Numbered from the stretch's first letter, positions 1-8,424 are shown. The stretch is 29,124 nucleotides of DNA from CALKYB01 sp964510575 (GCA_964510575.1 CAZECN010000033.1:1-29124), one strand, 5' to 3'. The notes: generated from the letters alone by a model not told the origin. Program-made: numbers and translations.

Positions 1-2
1 GC

Positions 3-182
3 ACAAAGTTATCTGATAATCAGATTGTTCAAATTATCAACGGGATTGCTAATTTTGAGCCTGGCTTTAACAATCGTCAGATTAACCAAGCTCGTATCGA
101 CTTACTTAAAGGGTTAGGCATCAGTCAAAATAAGTTTCGTTACTATCAAGGGCGGCTGGCTTACCGAGGTATCTTTAGATAA
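3..182 (+). CDS. 3' end of an unidentified gene (left-truncated)
   Basis: A reading frame is open from base 3 to a TAA at 180-182 and gives 59 residues, beginning TKLSDNQIVQ and ending RLAYRGIFR. The composition (mixed polar, Asn/Gln/Ile-rich, basic C-terminus) looks like coding sequence, and a strong plus-strand terminator follows about 70 bases after the stop. That supports this being the true end of a plus-strand gene that begins outside the window. It converges on the tad group at 341. No family could be recognised from this fragment, and no function is proposed. Confidence 0.6.
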   Translation, partial: TKLSDNQIVQIINGIANFEPGFNNRQINQARIDLLKGLGISQNKFRYYQGRLAYRGIFR

Positions 183-252
183 GTAGGGAATTAGTGCTGC
201 GAGAATAAAAAGTGAGCAAATACACTTTTACTTCTAAGCTAATTGAGGTTTA

Positions 253-300
253 TGGTCGGCGGCAGATTGATTTTTATCTACCGCTGACCAATTCTTTTTT
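253..300 (+). terminator. Intrinsic terminator of the left-edge gene
   Basis: A 10-bp stem pairs 253-262 (TGGTCGGCGG) with 281-290 (CCGCTGACCA), with one G-T wobble. After one mismatch it continues with AGAT/ATCT (264-267 with 276-279) around an 8-nt loop. The run of T at 295-300 lies on the plus side only, so it should terminate the left-edge plus-strand gene. It would not serve the minus-strand gene ending at 341. Confidence 0.8.
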
Positions 301-340
301 ACCAAGGCCCTGTTTGTTTAAGATTCGCCCTATTCCCTAA

Positions 341-1303
341 CTAGTTTACAATTTGAGCCCCTGAGGTTAGATCCGTTGGGTCGAAGCCATGGCCACCTCC
401 GCCTGTAGCTGTGGGCGGGACACATAAACAAGTTAATGGATTCATAACTTCAGGAGTATCCTTCGCTTCACACTCCGCCGGTCTCCATGGTGGGCAAACT
501 ACCACTGGTGGCGCAGTCGTAGTCGTAGTAGAGCTAACCGTGGTAGTTGTAGTGGTTGTAATGGTCGTAGTAGTAACCACATTCCCAACCCCCAAATCAC
601 TCAAATCTACATCAGCCAGTGGAATTGCTGGACGAAAACCCTGAGCTAATCCTTGAACTTCCAGATTATTAAAAACTGGCAAAATAGTTTTTACTCTGGC
701 CCGCATAGCTACAATAATCGGCTCTTCTTTTAGAGTTTTAGGATCGTTTCCCAGGTAAGAATTACAACCAGTTGAAGAATTTAAAGAAGGATGGCGAAAA
801 CAGCCTGACTCTCCATCAGCACAGCCGTCTGGGTCGCCTAGCTCTGCCCTCGCACACTCGTAAGGCCTGAGCAGAGCTGCGTTAGAAACTAAAGTTGAGT
901 CTTTATGCTGAAAGGGAACTACCTCCGCCCAGTTTCCGGAGCCAGTTTGTCCAACTAAAGTTGAAAGAGGCACTCTCTCAGCAGCGTCCATTACATGCTG
1001 CTTTGCCCACTGGTAGCGGTAATAGTCATAAAACTCGGCACTATTAGCAGGGTCTAAGCTTCTGGCATCAATATCCAAATTCGGAATAGCCAAAGCAGTT
1101 GAAAGCCCCTCCTCCGCTCCAGTTTGAAGCAAGGCTTTAACCGAATAAATTCGAGCAAGATCAATAACACCGATTAAAAGCAGCATTAAAACTGGAAACA
1201 CTATTGCGAACTGAAGCATGGTGACTCCAGCCTCATCGCTACCCAAATACTCTTTTTCTAGATATTCTTTCTCTAGCTTTCTTTTAATCACTTCTTTATC
1301 CAT
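341..1303 (-). CDS. TadE-like minor pseudopilin with poly-Thr, Cys-containing C-terminal tail
   Basis: This 320-residue protein has a short charged N-terminus (with the doubled motif LEKEYLEKEYL) and then a TadE-type prepilin segment at about 26-52 (AGVTMLQFAIVFPVL...), a single membrane helix. The Glu normally found five residues after the conserved Gly is Gln31 here. Residues 53-230 would be extracytoplasmic, with several Cys (150, 161, 168, 180). A near-pure Thr stretch follows at 244-263, then a Pro/Cys tail with C270, C278, C292 and C294. TadE proteins are minor pseudopilins of Tad/Flp pili or are exported in related envelope systems; most are shorter, and the Thr linker plus tail is unusual. 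The gene is the last of three tad-like minus-strand genes, 33 nt after the TadG-like gene. The ATG at 1303 has AAGG close upstream. TadE class is fairly sure; the exact role is not. Confidence 0.72.
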   Translation of the reverse strand: MDKEVIKRKLEKEYLEKEYLGSDEAGVTMLQFAIVFPVLMLLLIGVIDLARIYSVKALLQTGAEEGLSTALAIPNLDIDARSLDPANSAEFYDYYRYQWAKQHVMDAAERVPLSTLVGQTGSGNWAEVVPFQHKDSTLVSNAALLRPYECARAELGDPDGCADGESGCFRHPSLNSSTGCNSYLGNDPKTLKEEPIIVAMRARVKTILPVFNNLEVQGLAQGFRPAIPLADVDLSDLGVGNVVTTTTITTTTTTTVSSTTTTTAPPVVVCPPWRPAECEAKDTPEVMNPLTCLCVPPTATGGGGHGFDPTDLTSGAQIVN

Positions 1304-1336
1304 TGCCTTTACTACTAGCCTTACTGCTAGTCCTAC

Positions 1337-3643
1337 TTACTGCACCAAAAAGAATCCTGGACTATCAAAAATCTTCTCCATTTGATTCTTAATCTGCTCT
1401 GACTTTGTTCTACAGCCTGGCTCACAAAGCATCCTACCCGAGTCATCCGTAAATTGAGGCACTGTTACAACAGCACCCGGGCTGGGAGCTGCTTTGCATT
1501 GATCCTCTAGAGAATCTTCAAAACTTCCTGCGCGGCACTGAGCCATGCTAATTCCACCGCCAATTAGAGAAGGGTCACAAGGAGGAAGCACTGCCCGGTA
1601 GGTTCCACCAGTCTCAACAGCCTTTTGATAAAGCCTGTTAGCCTCAAAGAAGATTTCTTCGCCCATTTGAAAGTTGTCCCAGTTCAATTGACCATCCTGG
1701 CAAGCGGCGCAACTGTCGGCATCAGGGCAAGAAGCACAAGGGTTAACTAAGGGAACACTTCCTGAAAATGGCCCTGGTTCAAGACAAGTGTCCGAAACCG
1801 GCTCTACTCCCCTTCTTAGAATTTGATGCGCTCCGGCAAGCTCTCCTACGTTTAGAAAATGAAACTTTACACCTGCAGGAATATAACTGTCGTCTATAAT
1901 TGCTTCAGCTGCTGCCATCGAGTTCTGGTAGGACAGATAGTCACTGCCACAAGTATTTCCAACACAGTTCGTAATTCCATCTGAAATCAACACAACCATG
2001 TTGTCACTAGTGTCATAATTTGGAGAGTTCTGAAGAACAACCAAGGCCTCTGAAAGAGCTTCTGGAATATTCAGATTATCATCATCCAAATTCAGAAAAT
2101 GGTGATTCTGAATTCGCTTTAGAAAAAAGTCGCCATCCCTGGCTTCAACATCAAGCACCTCTCTTAGACGCTGCATAATAGGCGTAATCGAGGAAATATC
2201 AGTGCTTGGCTCTGGAACAAAAGGAGGAGTAAAACTTAGCGGGTCGTTAATATCGCTTGGCAAACTAATTCCACCATGAAACCTGCGGTGGTAATTATCC
2301 GCTGCAGAGTCAAAACCGATAACCCCCACTCCATCTACTGGTTGAAGCAAGTCTAGCGCATGCCTAACCCCAGCAAGAACAGATGATAGCGGCTCTGGGC
2401 CGAGATAGTCTGCCGGACAATCATTCATGTAGCCCTCGATTACTCCGGGCTGGTCAGAAGCCTGGCAGTGAGCATCAACATAGTGAAATCCGTAATTAGT
2501 AGGGTCAGCTAAAGGAAGACCAGCATAGTCATCTTTAAAATGCTTTAAGGGATTCACTCTCAAGGTGGCTGGGCCCATAGAACGAGTATCACCGTGACCT
2601 ACAGGGGCTCCAGCCATACTAGAAGCCATGTAGTTATTCCAGACAGTATTTGCTAAGCCTGCGCCACCAAGCATTTGGCAACTAGCAGGATCTTCACAAC
2701 CCCAGGTAGGAATGCCGTCATTAATATGCTTATTGCAGTCAGTATAAACTCCCTGAGCGCAACGAAAATTATACTCACTGGCGTAAAAAGTATTATTAGC
2801 AGCCTCTGCGTCATCATATCCAGGTAGATGTTTAGCAAGGTGAACCCCAGGATATCCTGCGGCGGTTAGTTGAATTTTTGACTGACTAAAATGAGTATCC
2901 TCAAAAGAGGAACGTGAAAGGTCAATTAAAAATATAATATTCTTGGAATAGGAAGCAGCGGTGGCTTGAGAACTAAGATAAACATCCGACTGACCAGCAG
3001 CAGCACCTAAAAAGTTTTTGATTGGATTTCCTTGCGGAGTGCTTAGATTAACCCTGTAGGCGTTAACCGTCTTATTTTGATTGGCTACCTCAGCTACACT
3101 TGTTTCAAGGAAGCAAGGCCTTTTCCAAACTCCAAGCGGGCAAGGGCAAGAGGCAGTTGCATCAAAGTTATTGCTCTGGTCTCCGCAGCCAGGATCTTCA
3201 AAATACCAATCACCAAAGGAAACTGAGGCAAAATCACTTGGGGCATTACCCACTGTCTTATTGAAACTCTGCTGCCGTTTCTCAACAATTGAATAATTTT
3301 GCTCGAGTATCCCCTCAACTCTGTTTTGAGCCAGGTTCATTTTCTCAGACTCAGTAGCAAGACTTGAGGTTTTCCAGGCATGAAGTGCTGCAAGGGCAGC
3401 TTTCCCGGCATCAGAGTCCTGATCGGACTTAGAAACCGACAGAAAAGAAGTATCGATTGCCAAGCCCGCAAACAGAATCAAAACAACAGCGATTATTGAA
3501 ACAAATGGAAGTATTCCGCCTCGTTCGTTTAGTGGTTTATTTGCTCCGTGGAAGACACTTGGGCTGGGAGTTGGGTAGACTAGGTGCTTGCCTAACAAAA
3601 AGGAGAAATTACTGGAATTACTATTTATAAGCTTGACCGTCAT
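1337..3643 (-). CDS. TadG-like pilus assembly protein with von Willebrand factor A domain
   Basis: An N-terminal TadG/TadE-like segment (NERGG, then a hydrophobic stretch ending GLAIDTSFL, then a DAGKAALAAL helix) anchors the protein in the membrane. A von Willebrand A domain begins at about residue 247 of the longest frame: strand NIIFLID with the MIDAS motif D-L-S-R-S (D254, S256, S258), and a later strand NMVVLISDG at 561-569. Between them lies a long insert (about 260-430) with many Cys, Asn and Gly, and another Cys cluster (CASCPDADSCAAC) follows. TadG proteins are minor pilins or adhesion-related subunits of Tad systems. The frame is open to a TTG at 3682, but I chose the ATG at 3643. 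Neither has a clear Shine-Dalgarno, and the leader before NERGG is long, so the start is uncertain. The gene lies between the two TadE genes, consistent with one operon. Confidence 0.78.
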   Translation of the reverse strand: MTVKLINSNSSNFSFLLGKHLVYPTPSPSVFHGANKPLNERGGILPFVSIIAVVLILFAGLAIDTSFLSVSKSDQDSDAGKAALAALHAWKTSSLATESEKMNLAQNRVEGILEQNYSIVEKRQQSFNKTVGNAPSDFASVSFGDWYFEDPGCGDQSNNFDATASCPCPLGVWKRPCFLETSVAEVANQNKTVNAYRVNLSTPQGNPIKNFLGAAAGQSDVYLSSQATAASYSKNIIFLIDLSRSSFEDTHFSQSKIQLTAAGYPGVHLAKHLPGYDDAEAANNTFYASEYNFRCAQGVYTDCNKHINDGIPTWGCEDPASCQMLGGAGLANTVWNNYMASSMAGAPVGHGDTRSMGPATLRVNPLKHFKDDYAGLPLADPTNYGFHYVDAHCQASDQPGVIEGYMNDCPADYLGPEPLSSVLAGVRHALDLLQPVDGVGVIGFDSAADNYHRRFHGGISLPSDINDPLSFTPPFVPEPSTDISSITPIMQRLREVLDVEARDGDFFLKRIQNHHFLNLDDDNLNIPEALSEALVVLQNSPNYDTSDNMVVLISDGITNCVGNTCGSDYLSYQNSMAAAEAIIDDSYIPAGVKFHFLNVGELAGAHQILRRGVEPVSDTCLEPGPFSGSVPLVNPCASCPDADSCAACQDGQLNWDNFQMGEEIFFEANRLYQKAVETGGTYRAVLPPCDPSLIGGGISMAQCRAGSFEDSLEDQCKAAPSPGAVVTVPQFTDDSGRMLCEPGCRTKSEQIKNQMEKIFDSPGFFLVQ

Positions 3644-3774
3644 ATCGGAAGCTTCACACCCTATGCTATTCTTTGGCCACAAAGGAGTGGCTCTAATCCA
3701 TTGCTTGTTTACCTTTACTACTCGTCTACGACTGTTATTTTCACGATGTTATTGTTTGACCTTTTTTAAGCGAC

Positions 3775-4341
3775 TTAAGCCCCGCTCCAGTTGTCACTGG
3801 TAGTTGAGGATAAATATGGCGCTCTGCTATTTGCTGTGATCTTCAGGTTTTTTAGAAAAGGAAGAAGGCCATCAAAACGAGCGGTGACCATGCTATTTAC
3901 TGTTTCAGAGGCTTCCGGCTTGCCAGCAGCTGATGCTACCTGAGCTGATGAATATTCTGAACAAATACAGACCGAATCTGAGTTAAGTTTGAAATCCTTT
4001 TGATCAAGAGTCCCTGAGGCAAGCTTAACTACTCGGTTTTGCAAAGACGCTTGCTTTCCACCAAGAGGAGCTGCTGCAAGACCGCCGCAGCCGCTGCCAT
4101 GCATATCAGAGGCAAAAGTACCTACTTCAAGCCGGCTAGTGTTAGCAGCTAAACTTACCGCATTGTTAGCCAATTGATTCATCGCCTGGTAGGCGTTGAA
4201 AAGGCGGGCGCAATCTATCACCCCCATCATCAAAAGAATTAGAAAAGGTGCCGCAACCACGAACTCAATAAACGCAGTTCCCTTCTCATCAGAAGTGATA
4301 CGCTGATTCTCTGAGTTTTCTTTTCGAATACTAAAAAACAT
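3775..4341 (-). CDS. TadE-like minor pseudopilin
   Basis: This protein has about 188 residues and a classic TadE N-terminus: EKGTAFIEFVVAAPFLILL, with the conserved Gly and, five residues on, the Glu expected of Tad prepilin-like processing sites, in one membrane helix. The rest is a small extracytoplasmic domain with a few Cys and no other recognisable motif. The frame can start at a TTG at 4350, but the ATG three codons later is preferred; neither has an evident ribosome site. It is the first gene of the three-gene tad-like group, with 93-131 nt before the TadG-like gene depending on that gene's start. No tadA/B/C ATPase or platform genes lie in the window, so the secretion machinery must be encoded elsewhere. 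Confidence 0.75.
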   Translation of the reverse strand: MFFSIRKENSENQRITSDEKGTAFIEFVVAAPFLILLMMGVIDCARLFNAYQAMNQLANNAVSLAANTSRLEVGTFASDMHGSGCGGLAAAPLGGKQASLQNRVVKLASGTLDQKDFKLNSDSVCICSEYSSAQVASAAGKPEASETVNSMVTARFDGLLPFLKNLKITANSRAPYLSSTTSDNWSGA

Positions 4342-4413
4342 AAAAACCAAAAATAGTTAAAACCTATAGAGCGAAGGGAATCCCTTTCTAGCTCTTCGTA
4401 AACTGTATATTTA

Positions 4414-4461
4414 CCCTAGGTGAAGCAAAACTCCCTGCCGGTCAATTGCCCTGACCTAGGG
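4414..4461. repeat. Inverted repeat CCCTAGGT ... ACCTAGGG
   Basis: An exact 8-bp inverted repeat (4414-4421 and 4454-4461), separated by 32 nt, lies in the gap between the kinase stop and the first tad gene. A second, imperfect hairpin (AGAGC 4368-4372 with GCTCT 4391-4395, enclosing AGGGA/TCCCT) lies closer to tadE. They could be operators or transcript structures; nothing more can be said from sequence. Confidence 0.4.
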
Positions 4462-4599
4462 AAAACCCTTATGGATTAAATCGGAAAAATCAGTAAAAAA
4501 CTTTACGAATTGGCGCGGAGGCAAAATATTTATTTATGCGAGATTACAGACACTTAGCCCGAAGGTGCGAAAAAAGCTCAAGGCTCTTTTAGGATTTAT

Positions 4600-4613
4600 C
4601 CCTAGATCTAGGG
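4600..4613. repeat. 14-bp perfect palindrome CCCTAGATCTAGGG at the kinase stop codon
   Basis: A perfect 14-bp palindrome overlaps the stop codon (4608-4610) of the kinase gene. It shares the CCCTAG core with the inverted repeat at 4414-4461. With no loop it is more like a protein-binding site than a terminator. Confidence 0.4.
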
Positions 4614-7022
4614 GCAATTCTTGCACTTAATATAAGGTGTCAGCTTCTTTTTGGTCTTGTTGTAGTGCTTAGAGACGTCAATCTTCCCCGCCCATGCCCA
4701 GGTAGCCTTTTTCTTACGATTAAGACTCTTTGGCCCAGTCAGTTTAACCACACGTCCACCAGGAATCTTTACTGAAACCTCAATATTCTCAGCAGTATAC
4801 TCACCCACATTCTGCACAGTGAACTGCACATGCTCAAATTGCACCCCTCTGCCAAAACGAAATAAACCTTTAGGCTCTCCTTGGGCTCTTAGAGTGGTTT
4901 TTCCAGTCTTCTTTTTACTAGACCTTTTAGCACTAGAGTTGGCTGAAGCAGAAGATAGGTTTTTACTGGCTTGGTTCTTAAATCCTACTTTCTTTCGACT
5001 ACTAGTTTTGGCTGACTTTTTCTTTGCCTTCTTTGTTGCTGCTTTAACCTTCTCACCCTGTTTTACGAAGGCTATTTTTTTTTCTTTCGCCTTTTTACGC
5101 TCTTTAACAGCCTCATTTATGACTTTTCTAGTATCACGTGAGGCAAACCTAGAAGCTGTTCTCCTTCTCAAATCACGCTTATTATGATCTGCGCCAGCCA
5201 GAATCAAAGTTTTGACTATGTCGTGATACCCGCCCTTTGCTGCGTGCATCAGCGGAGTCATGCGATTATCGTCAAAGCCATCAAGCTCAAAGCCCTTTTC
5301 AACAAAGACTTTAACCATGGCATGCTGATCAGCTTCTACAGCATAGAATAGGGCATTCTTTCCGGAAATATCTTTGACGTTCCCATCCACACCTGCATTA
5401 ACAAGATCCGTAACAATTTGAAGGTTGCCAGCCCTGACTGCACCAAAAAGAGCAGTCTCACCAGTTTTATCAACTGCGTTGACGTTGGCGCTTTGCTTAA
5501 GTAACTCATGTACTAATTCACTACTTTCATTACCAACGGCCAACATTAGAGGCGTAACTCCGTCAGCGTCTGCCGAATTAGCATCGGCTCCATGCTTAAG
5601 TAGGACTCCAGCTAATTCTGTATTTCCAAAGGCAAGAGTTTGATAGAGAAAGCTGTCACCACTTTTAGTTTTAAAATTGGGAGAAAGACCAGCTCTTAGC
5701 AAGATCTCAATATCTCGCATATCATGCCTAAGCATAGCCGCATCTAGATTAGCTTGGTTTAAGCTCAGGTCGGTTTTAAGAAAAGGCTTAAAGATTGAAA
5801 GATTGGTTCCAAGAGCAGACTCAGTGCTAAGCAAGGTTGCTACTGCAGCCTTATTAAAGCTGTCAACATTTCGTAAGCAAGTTACAAAGGCTGCCAAAAG
5901 CCCAGAACATAGCAAAGTCATCACCAAGCTTTTAAAGCGCTTTCTTTGCTTAAGGCTGCGATCTCGCCCCCTGTACTTTCTTTTTCTACCTTCAGCAATA
6001 GCCATTGAAACTGCTGGCTTACTAATACTAGCCGTTCCTACTTCGTGCTTTCGCTCCTCAAAGTACTCACGAACTTCAGTCATGGTCTGAAAACGGTCTC
6101 CCGGACTCTTTTCACCACAAATCTGAATAAACTCATCAAACCATACCGGAACAGCCGGATTAGCCTCACGAACACTAGGCATAGGGGTTTTTAGATGCAT
6201 TGCGGCTAGTTGAAGGTACTGGTCATCAATAAATGGTCTTTGACCCGCTACTGCCTCATAAGCAATTACACCCAAGGCATATATATCGGAGCGCACATCA
6301 ACATTGGCACCTCGAATCTGCTCTGGAGACATGTAAAACGGGGTTCCAACCGCCTCTCCACTTTTGGTAAATCCGTGGTTATCTCCTAAGCAACGAGCTA
6401 GTCCGAAATCTGTAATCTTTACTTCTTTCTCCTTGGAGATAAGAATATTATCTGGTTTGAGATCTCGGTGAATAACCCCGGCTCTATGAGCTGACTCCAT
6501 ACCTTCAATCAATTGAGAGAGAATATCCAGAACTTCAGTAAAAACCAGCCTGTCATGCCTTGGTGCATAGATGCATTGGGAGAAGCTTTTACCCTCAACA
6601 TATTCCATGGTTAGGTAAACTGCCCCTTTTCCATCTTCGCCAAAATCGAAAAGTCGAACAATGTTGGGATGAGAAAGCTTTCGAGCAACCAGGACTTCGT
6701 TTCTAAATCTGGCAAACGTCGTGTCGTCTTGAACATGATGGGGGTAAAGCAATTTAAGGGCTATTGCCTCATTATCCAGAGAGTGATCAATAACCTTAAA
6801 CACCGCTCCCATTCCACCATGGCCTAGTTCTGAAACTATTTGATAGCGATTATCGACTATATTCCCAGGACGAAGTGTGGAAGCACTAGCTCGGGAGCTT
6901 GGCGGCGCAGTGGTCTGATTCAAAGCCTTTGATATCTCTTCTGGGGTCTTTTTACGCATAGGGTCTCGCTTACCGTCGACGACAGCGTCCGAACCTTCAG
7001 AAATTTCGCCCTCGTCTTTCAT
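4608..7022 (-). CDS. Transmembrane Hanks-type Ser/Thr protein kinase with ankyrin repeats
   Basis: This 804-residue protein has a complete kinase domain at about 60-325: glycine loop GHGGMG (67-72), Lys90 in IALKLL, catalytic HRDLKPDN (Asp187), DFG (205-207), SPEQ (232-235) and the C-lobe Arg310. It should phosphorylate Ser/Thr of unknown targets. A basic juxtamembrane stretch (345-364) and one membrane helix (about 366-383) follow, so the C-terminal half is probably periplasmic. That half holds about five ankyrin repeats (425-640, for example DGVTPLMLAV and NRMTPLMHAA), a very Lys-rich linker (640-712) and a last beta-rich domain (720-804) resembling FxLYD/CARDB-type Ig folds, ending CKNC. 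The ATG is at 7022 with GAGG about 13 nt upstream, so ribosome-site support is weak. The small ORF at 7044 lies directly upstream, and a pseudokinase of similar plan lies at 8444-11671. Confidence 0.93.
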   Translation of the reverse strand: MKDEGEISEGSDAVVDGKRDPMRKKTPEEISKALNQTTAPPSSRASASTLRPGNIVDNRYQIVSELGHGGMGAVFKVIDHSLDNEAIALKLLYPHHVQDDTTFARFRNEVLVARKLSHPNIVRLFDFGEDGKGAVYLTMEYVEGKSFSQCIYAPRHDRLVFTEVLDILSQLIEGMESAHRAGVIHRDLKPDNILISKEKEVKITDFGLARCLGDNHGFTKSGEAVGTPFYMSPEQIRGANVDVRSDIYALGVIAYEAVAGQRPFIDDQYLQLAAMHLKTPMPSVREANPAVPVWFDEFIQICGEKSPGDRFQTMTEVREYFEERKHEVGTASISKPAVSMAIAEGRKRKYRGRDRSLKQRKRFKSLVMTLLCSGLLAAFVTCLRNVDSFNKAAVATLLSTESALGTNLSIFKPFLKTDLSLNQANLDAAMLRHDMRDIEILLRAGLSPNFKTKSGDSFLYQTLAFGNTELAGVLLKHGADANSADADGVTPLMLAVGNESSELVHELLKQSANVNAVDKTGETALFGAVRAGNLQIVTDLVNAGVDGNVKDISGKNALFYAVEADQHAMVKVFVEKGFELDGFDDNRMTPLMHAAKGGYHDIVKTLILAGADHNKRDLRRRTASRFASRDTRKVINEAVKERKKAKEKKIAFVKQGEKVKAATKKAKKKSAKTSSRKKVGFKNQASKNLSSASANSSAKRSSKKKTGKTTLRAQGEPKGLFRFGRGVQFEHVQFTVQNVGEYTAENIEVSVKIPGGRVVKLTGPKSLNRKKKATWAWAGKIDVSKHYNKTKKKLTPYIKCKNCP

Positions 7023-7043
7023 AGACTATTCAGGCCTCACGTC

Positions 7044-7232
7044 TTAACCAAAATCAAATACTCCAACCAATAGCCCAGAAATAAGGCTTAAAAGTGGGGC
7101 AGATACCGAAACCTTAAAAAAAATTTTGCTGTGCCCGCGAGCGGGCTTAAACCCAGAGGATACGAAATCCTCGATATCAACCAAATATTGGCGTCTGCCC
7201 CACATTACTCTGGTCGGCTTTCCCCTTGGCAT
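7044..7232 (-). CDS. Possible small protein upstream of the kinase
   Basis: A 62-codon frame ends 21 nt before the kinase ATG on the same strand. The product has a basic N-terminus (MPRGKPTRVMWGRRQYLVDI), Lys/Arg-rich middle and a C-terminal hydrophobic segment (APLLSLISGLLVGVF) that could be a membrane helix. Only a weak purine stretch precedes the ATG. It resembles no family I recognise. The tight spacing favours a real leader gene co-transcribed with the kinase, but a chance frame cannot be excluded. Confidence 0.35.
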   Translation of the reverse strand: MPRGKPTRVMWGRRQYLVDIEDFVSSGFKPARGHSKIFFKVSVSAPLLSLISGLLVGVFDFG

Positions 7233-7551
7233 TCTTTAGCTTCTCTAAGGATCAGCAATTTGTTCAATAATTTCGGAGGCATCCGGAGCAAGGTTGCTCT
7301 CTGATATCAAGGCTCTTAAGTTCAAATAAAAAGAAACTGCCAAGTCTTTTTATCTTGATTCAAGCTATTATTAACAGTTTGCTAATGTACTGATGAGGGC
7401 ATGAAAAATTTGCCCTTTAAATCAGAGCAGAGGCTATCCAAAAGCAACTAAAACGTTGATAGAGAAGGTTCAAGATAGTAACTATAAGTAGTGTTCGCCG
7501 AACAAGCTAATGAATAACAATTTTTTAACTTCTAGATAGACATTTTTTAAA
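7233..7551. other. Divergent intergenic region (319 bp), no gene seen
   Basis: This gap separates the minus-strand kinase group from the plus-strand SprT-like gene and should hold promoters for both, though no convincing -35/-10 pair was found. It contains an 11-bp palindrome CTTGATTCAAG (7354-7364), a weak hairpin GGGCA/TGCCC (7397-7401 with 7411-7415) and the palindrome GTTCGCCGAAC (7493-7503) about 50 nt before the SprT-like ATG. Any of these may be operators. Confidence 0.4.
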
Positions 7552-8424
7552 ATGAGCGCAGAAGAACAAATAGGTGGATTTTCAGTTGGCCGAAGCGCCA
7601 ATGAAAGTTCAACTCGCCAAGGCCCAACTCTTCCCATTTTAGGTGAGCTAGAAAAACAGCTTTTCCGACTACAAAATTTTTTCCTACCCTACCCCCAGTT
7701 CACAGTTAAGACTCTAAACCGGCGCTATGGAAAAAAAGAGTTACCTCTTAAAATTGAACCAAAAAGCAGCAACTCAAAATCTATTTTTGGAAATTATAGT
7801 AATAAGTATTTAGTTAAGGTCTACGGACCTCTTTTGAATGACTCCAAATATCCAGGAGTTGAAAGATTAATTCTAAAAATTGCTCGAAGCTATGCCAAGC
7901 AAGCTCGTCGAGAAACTGATATAGACGAAAAGAGCTTTTTCAAAAACTCAGCTGAATATCAAGAATTAGTAAAACTCTCAGAGGCTCTGAAAGAAAAAGA
8001 GCATGCTGAACAGCTTGAAAAAGCCAAGGGAATTAACACCAAAGCTCTCTGTGGGCTTTGGACTAGCATTAGAATGCAATATTTCCCCGATAGAGAGGAC
8101 CTGGATGAGTATAAGGTAGTTTGGTCTGGACGCAGACAAACCTCCAGTCTAGCCTCCTGTAACGTGGAAAGAAAAAGAGTGCAGGTAGCGGCTGCAATGA
8201 AGAGACCGGAGAGCATTACCTACTTAGAGCCTCTTCTGTATCATGAGATGTGCCACGCTTTTCTAGGCCAGCCAAAAATTGTAAACGGCAGAAGAATCAT
8301 GCATGGAAAAGATTTTAAAGAATTAGAGAAGAAACATCCTGGAATCGCCGAGCTTGATCAGTGGATTAAAGCAGGTGGTTGGAAAGACGCAGTGGAACAA
8401 ACAGATCAGGAACAAGAGCTATAG
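7552..8424 (+). CDS. SprT-like zinc metallopeptidase domain protein
   Basis: This 290-residue protein has its C-terminal half matching the SprT-like (Spartan-related) fold: W-S-G-R-R with SCNVERKRVQVAAAM (191-216) corresponds to the beta strands before the active site, then H231-E-M-C-H235 is the zinc/catalytic HExxH motif. H251 in MHGKDFKELEKKHP is the likely third ligand, in the usual HG..F position. Spartan/SprT proteins are DNA-associated or general proteases; the bacterial members are poorly studied. The first about 160 residues are a less conserved, charged region without a recognised domain, with a Lys/Glu-rich helix at 140-160. There is no signal peptide, so it is probably cytosolic. 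The start is not strongly supported: AAAATG with no Shine-Dalgarno. It stands alone on the plus strand between the kinase and pseudokinase and converges on the latter with 19 nt between stops. Confidence 0.72.
   Translation: MSAEEQIGGFSVGRSANESSTRQGPTLPILGELEKQLFRLQNFFLPYPQFTVKTLNRRYGKKELPLKIEPKSSNSKSIFGNYSNKYLVKVYGPLLNDSKYPGVERLILKIARSYAKQARRETDIDEKSFFKNSAEYQELVKLSEALKEKEHAEQLEKAKGINTKALCGLWTSIRMQYFPDREDLDEYKVVWSGRRQTSSLASCNVERKRVQVAAAMKRPESITYLEPLLYHEMCHAFLGQPKIVNGRRIMHGKDFKELEKKHPGIAELDQWIKAGGWKDAVEQTDQEQEL

Noticed and set aside
411..644. 77-codon plus-strand frame with Val runs
   Set aside because: Antisense of the poly-Thr tail of the TadE-like gene.
4819..5187. 122-codon plus-strand frame in the kinase gene
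   Set aside because: Antisense shadow of the Lys-rich linker; the Phe/Leu-rich product reflects Lys codons read backwards.
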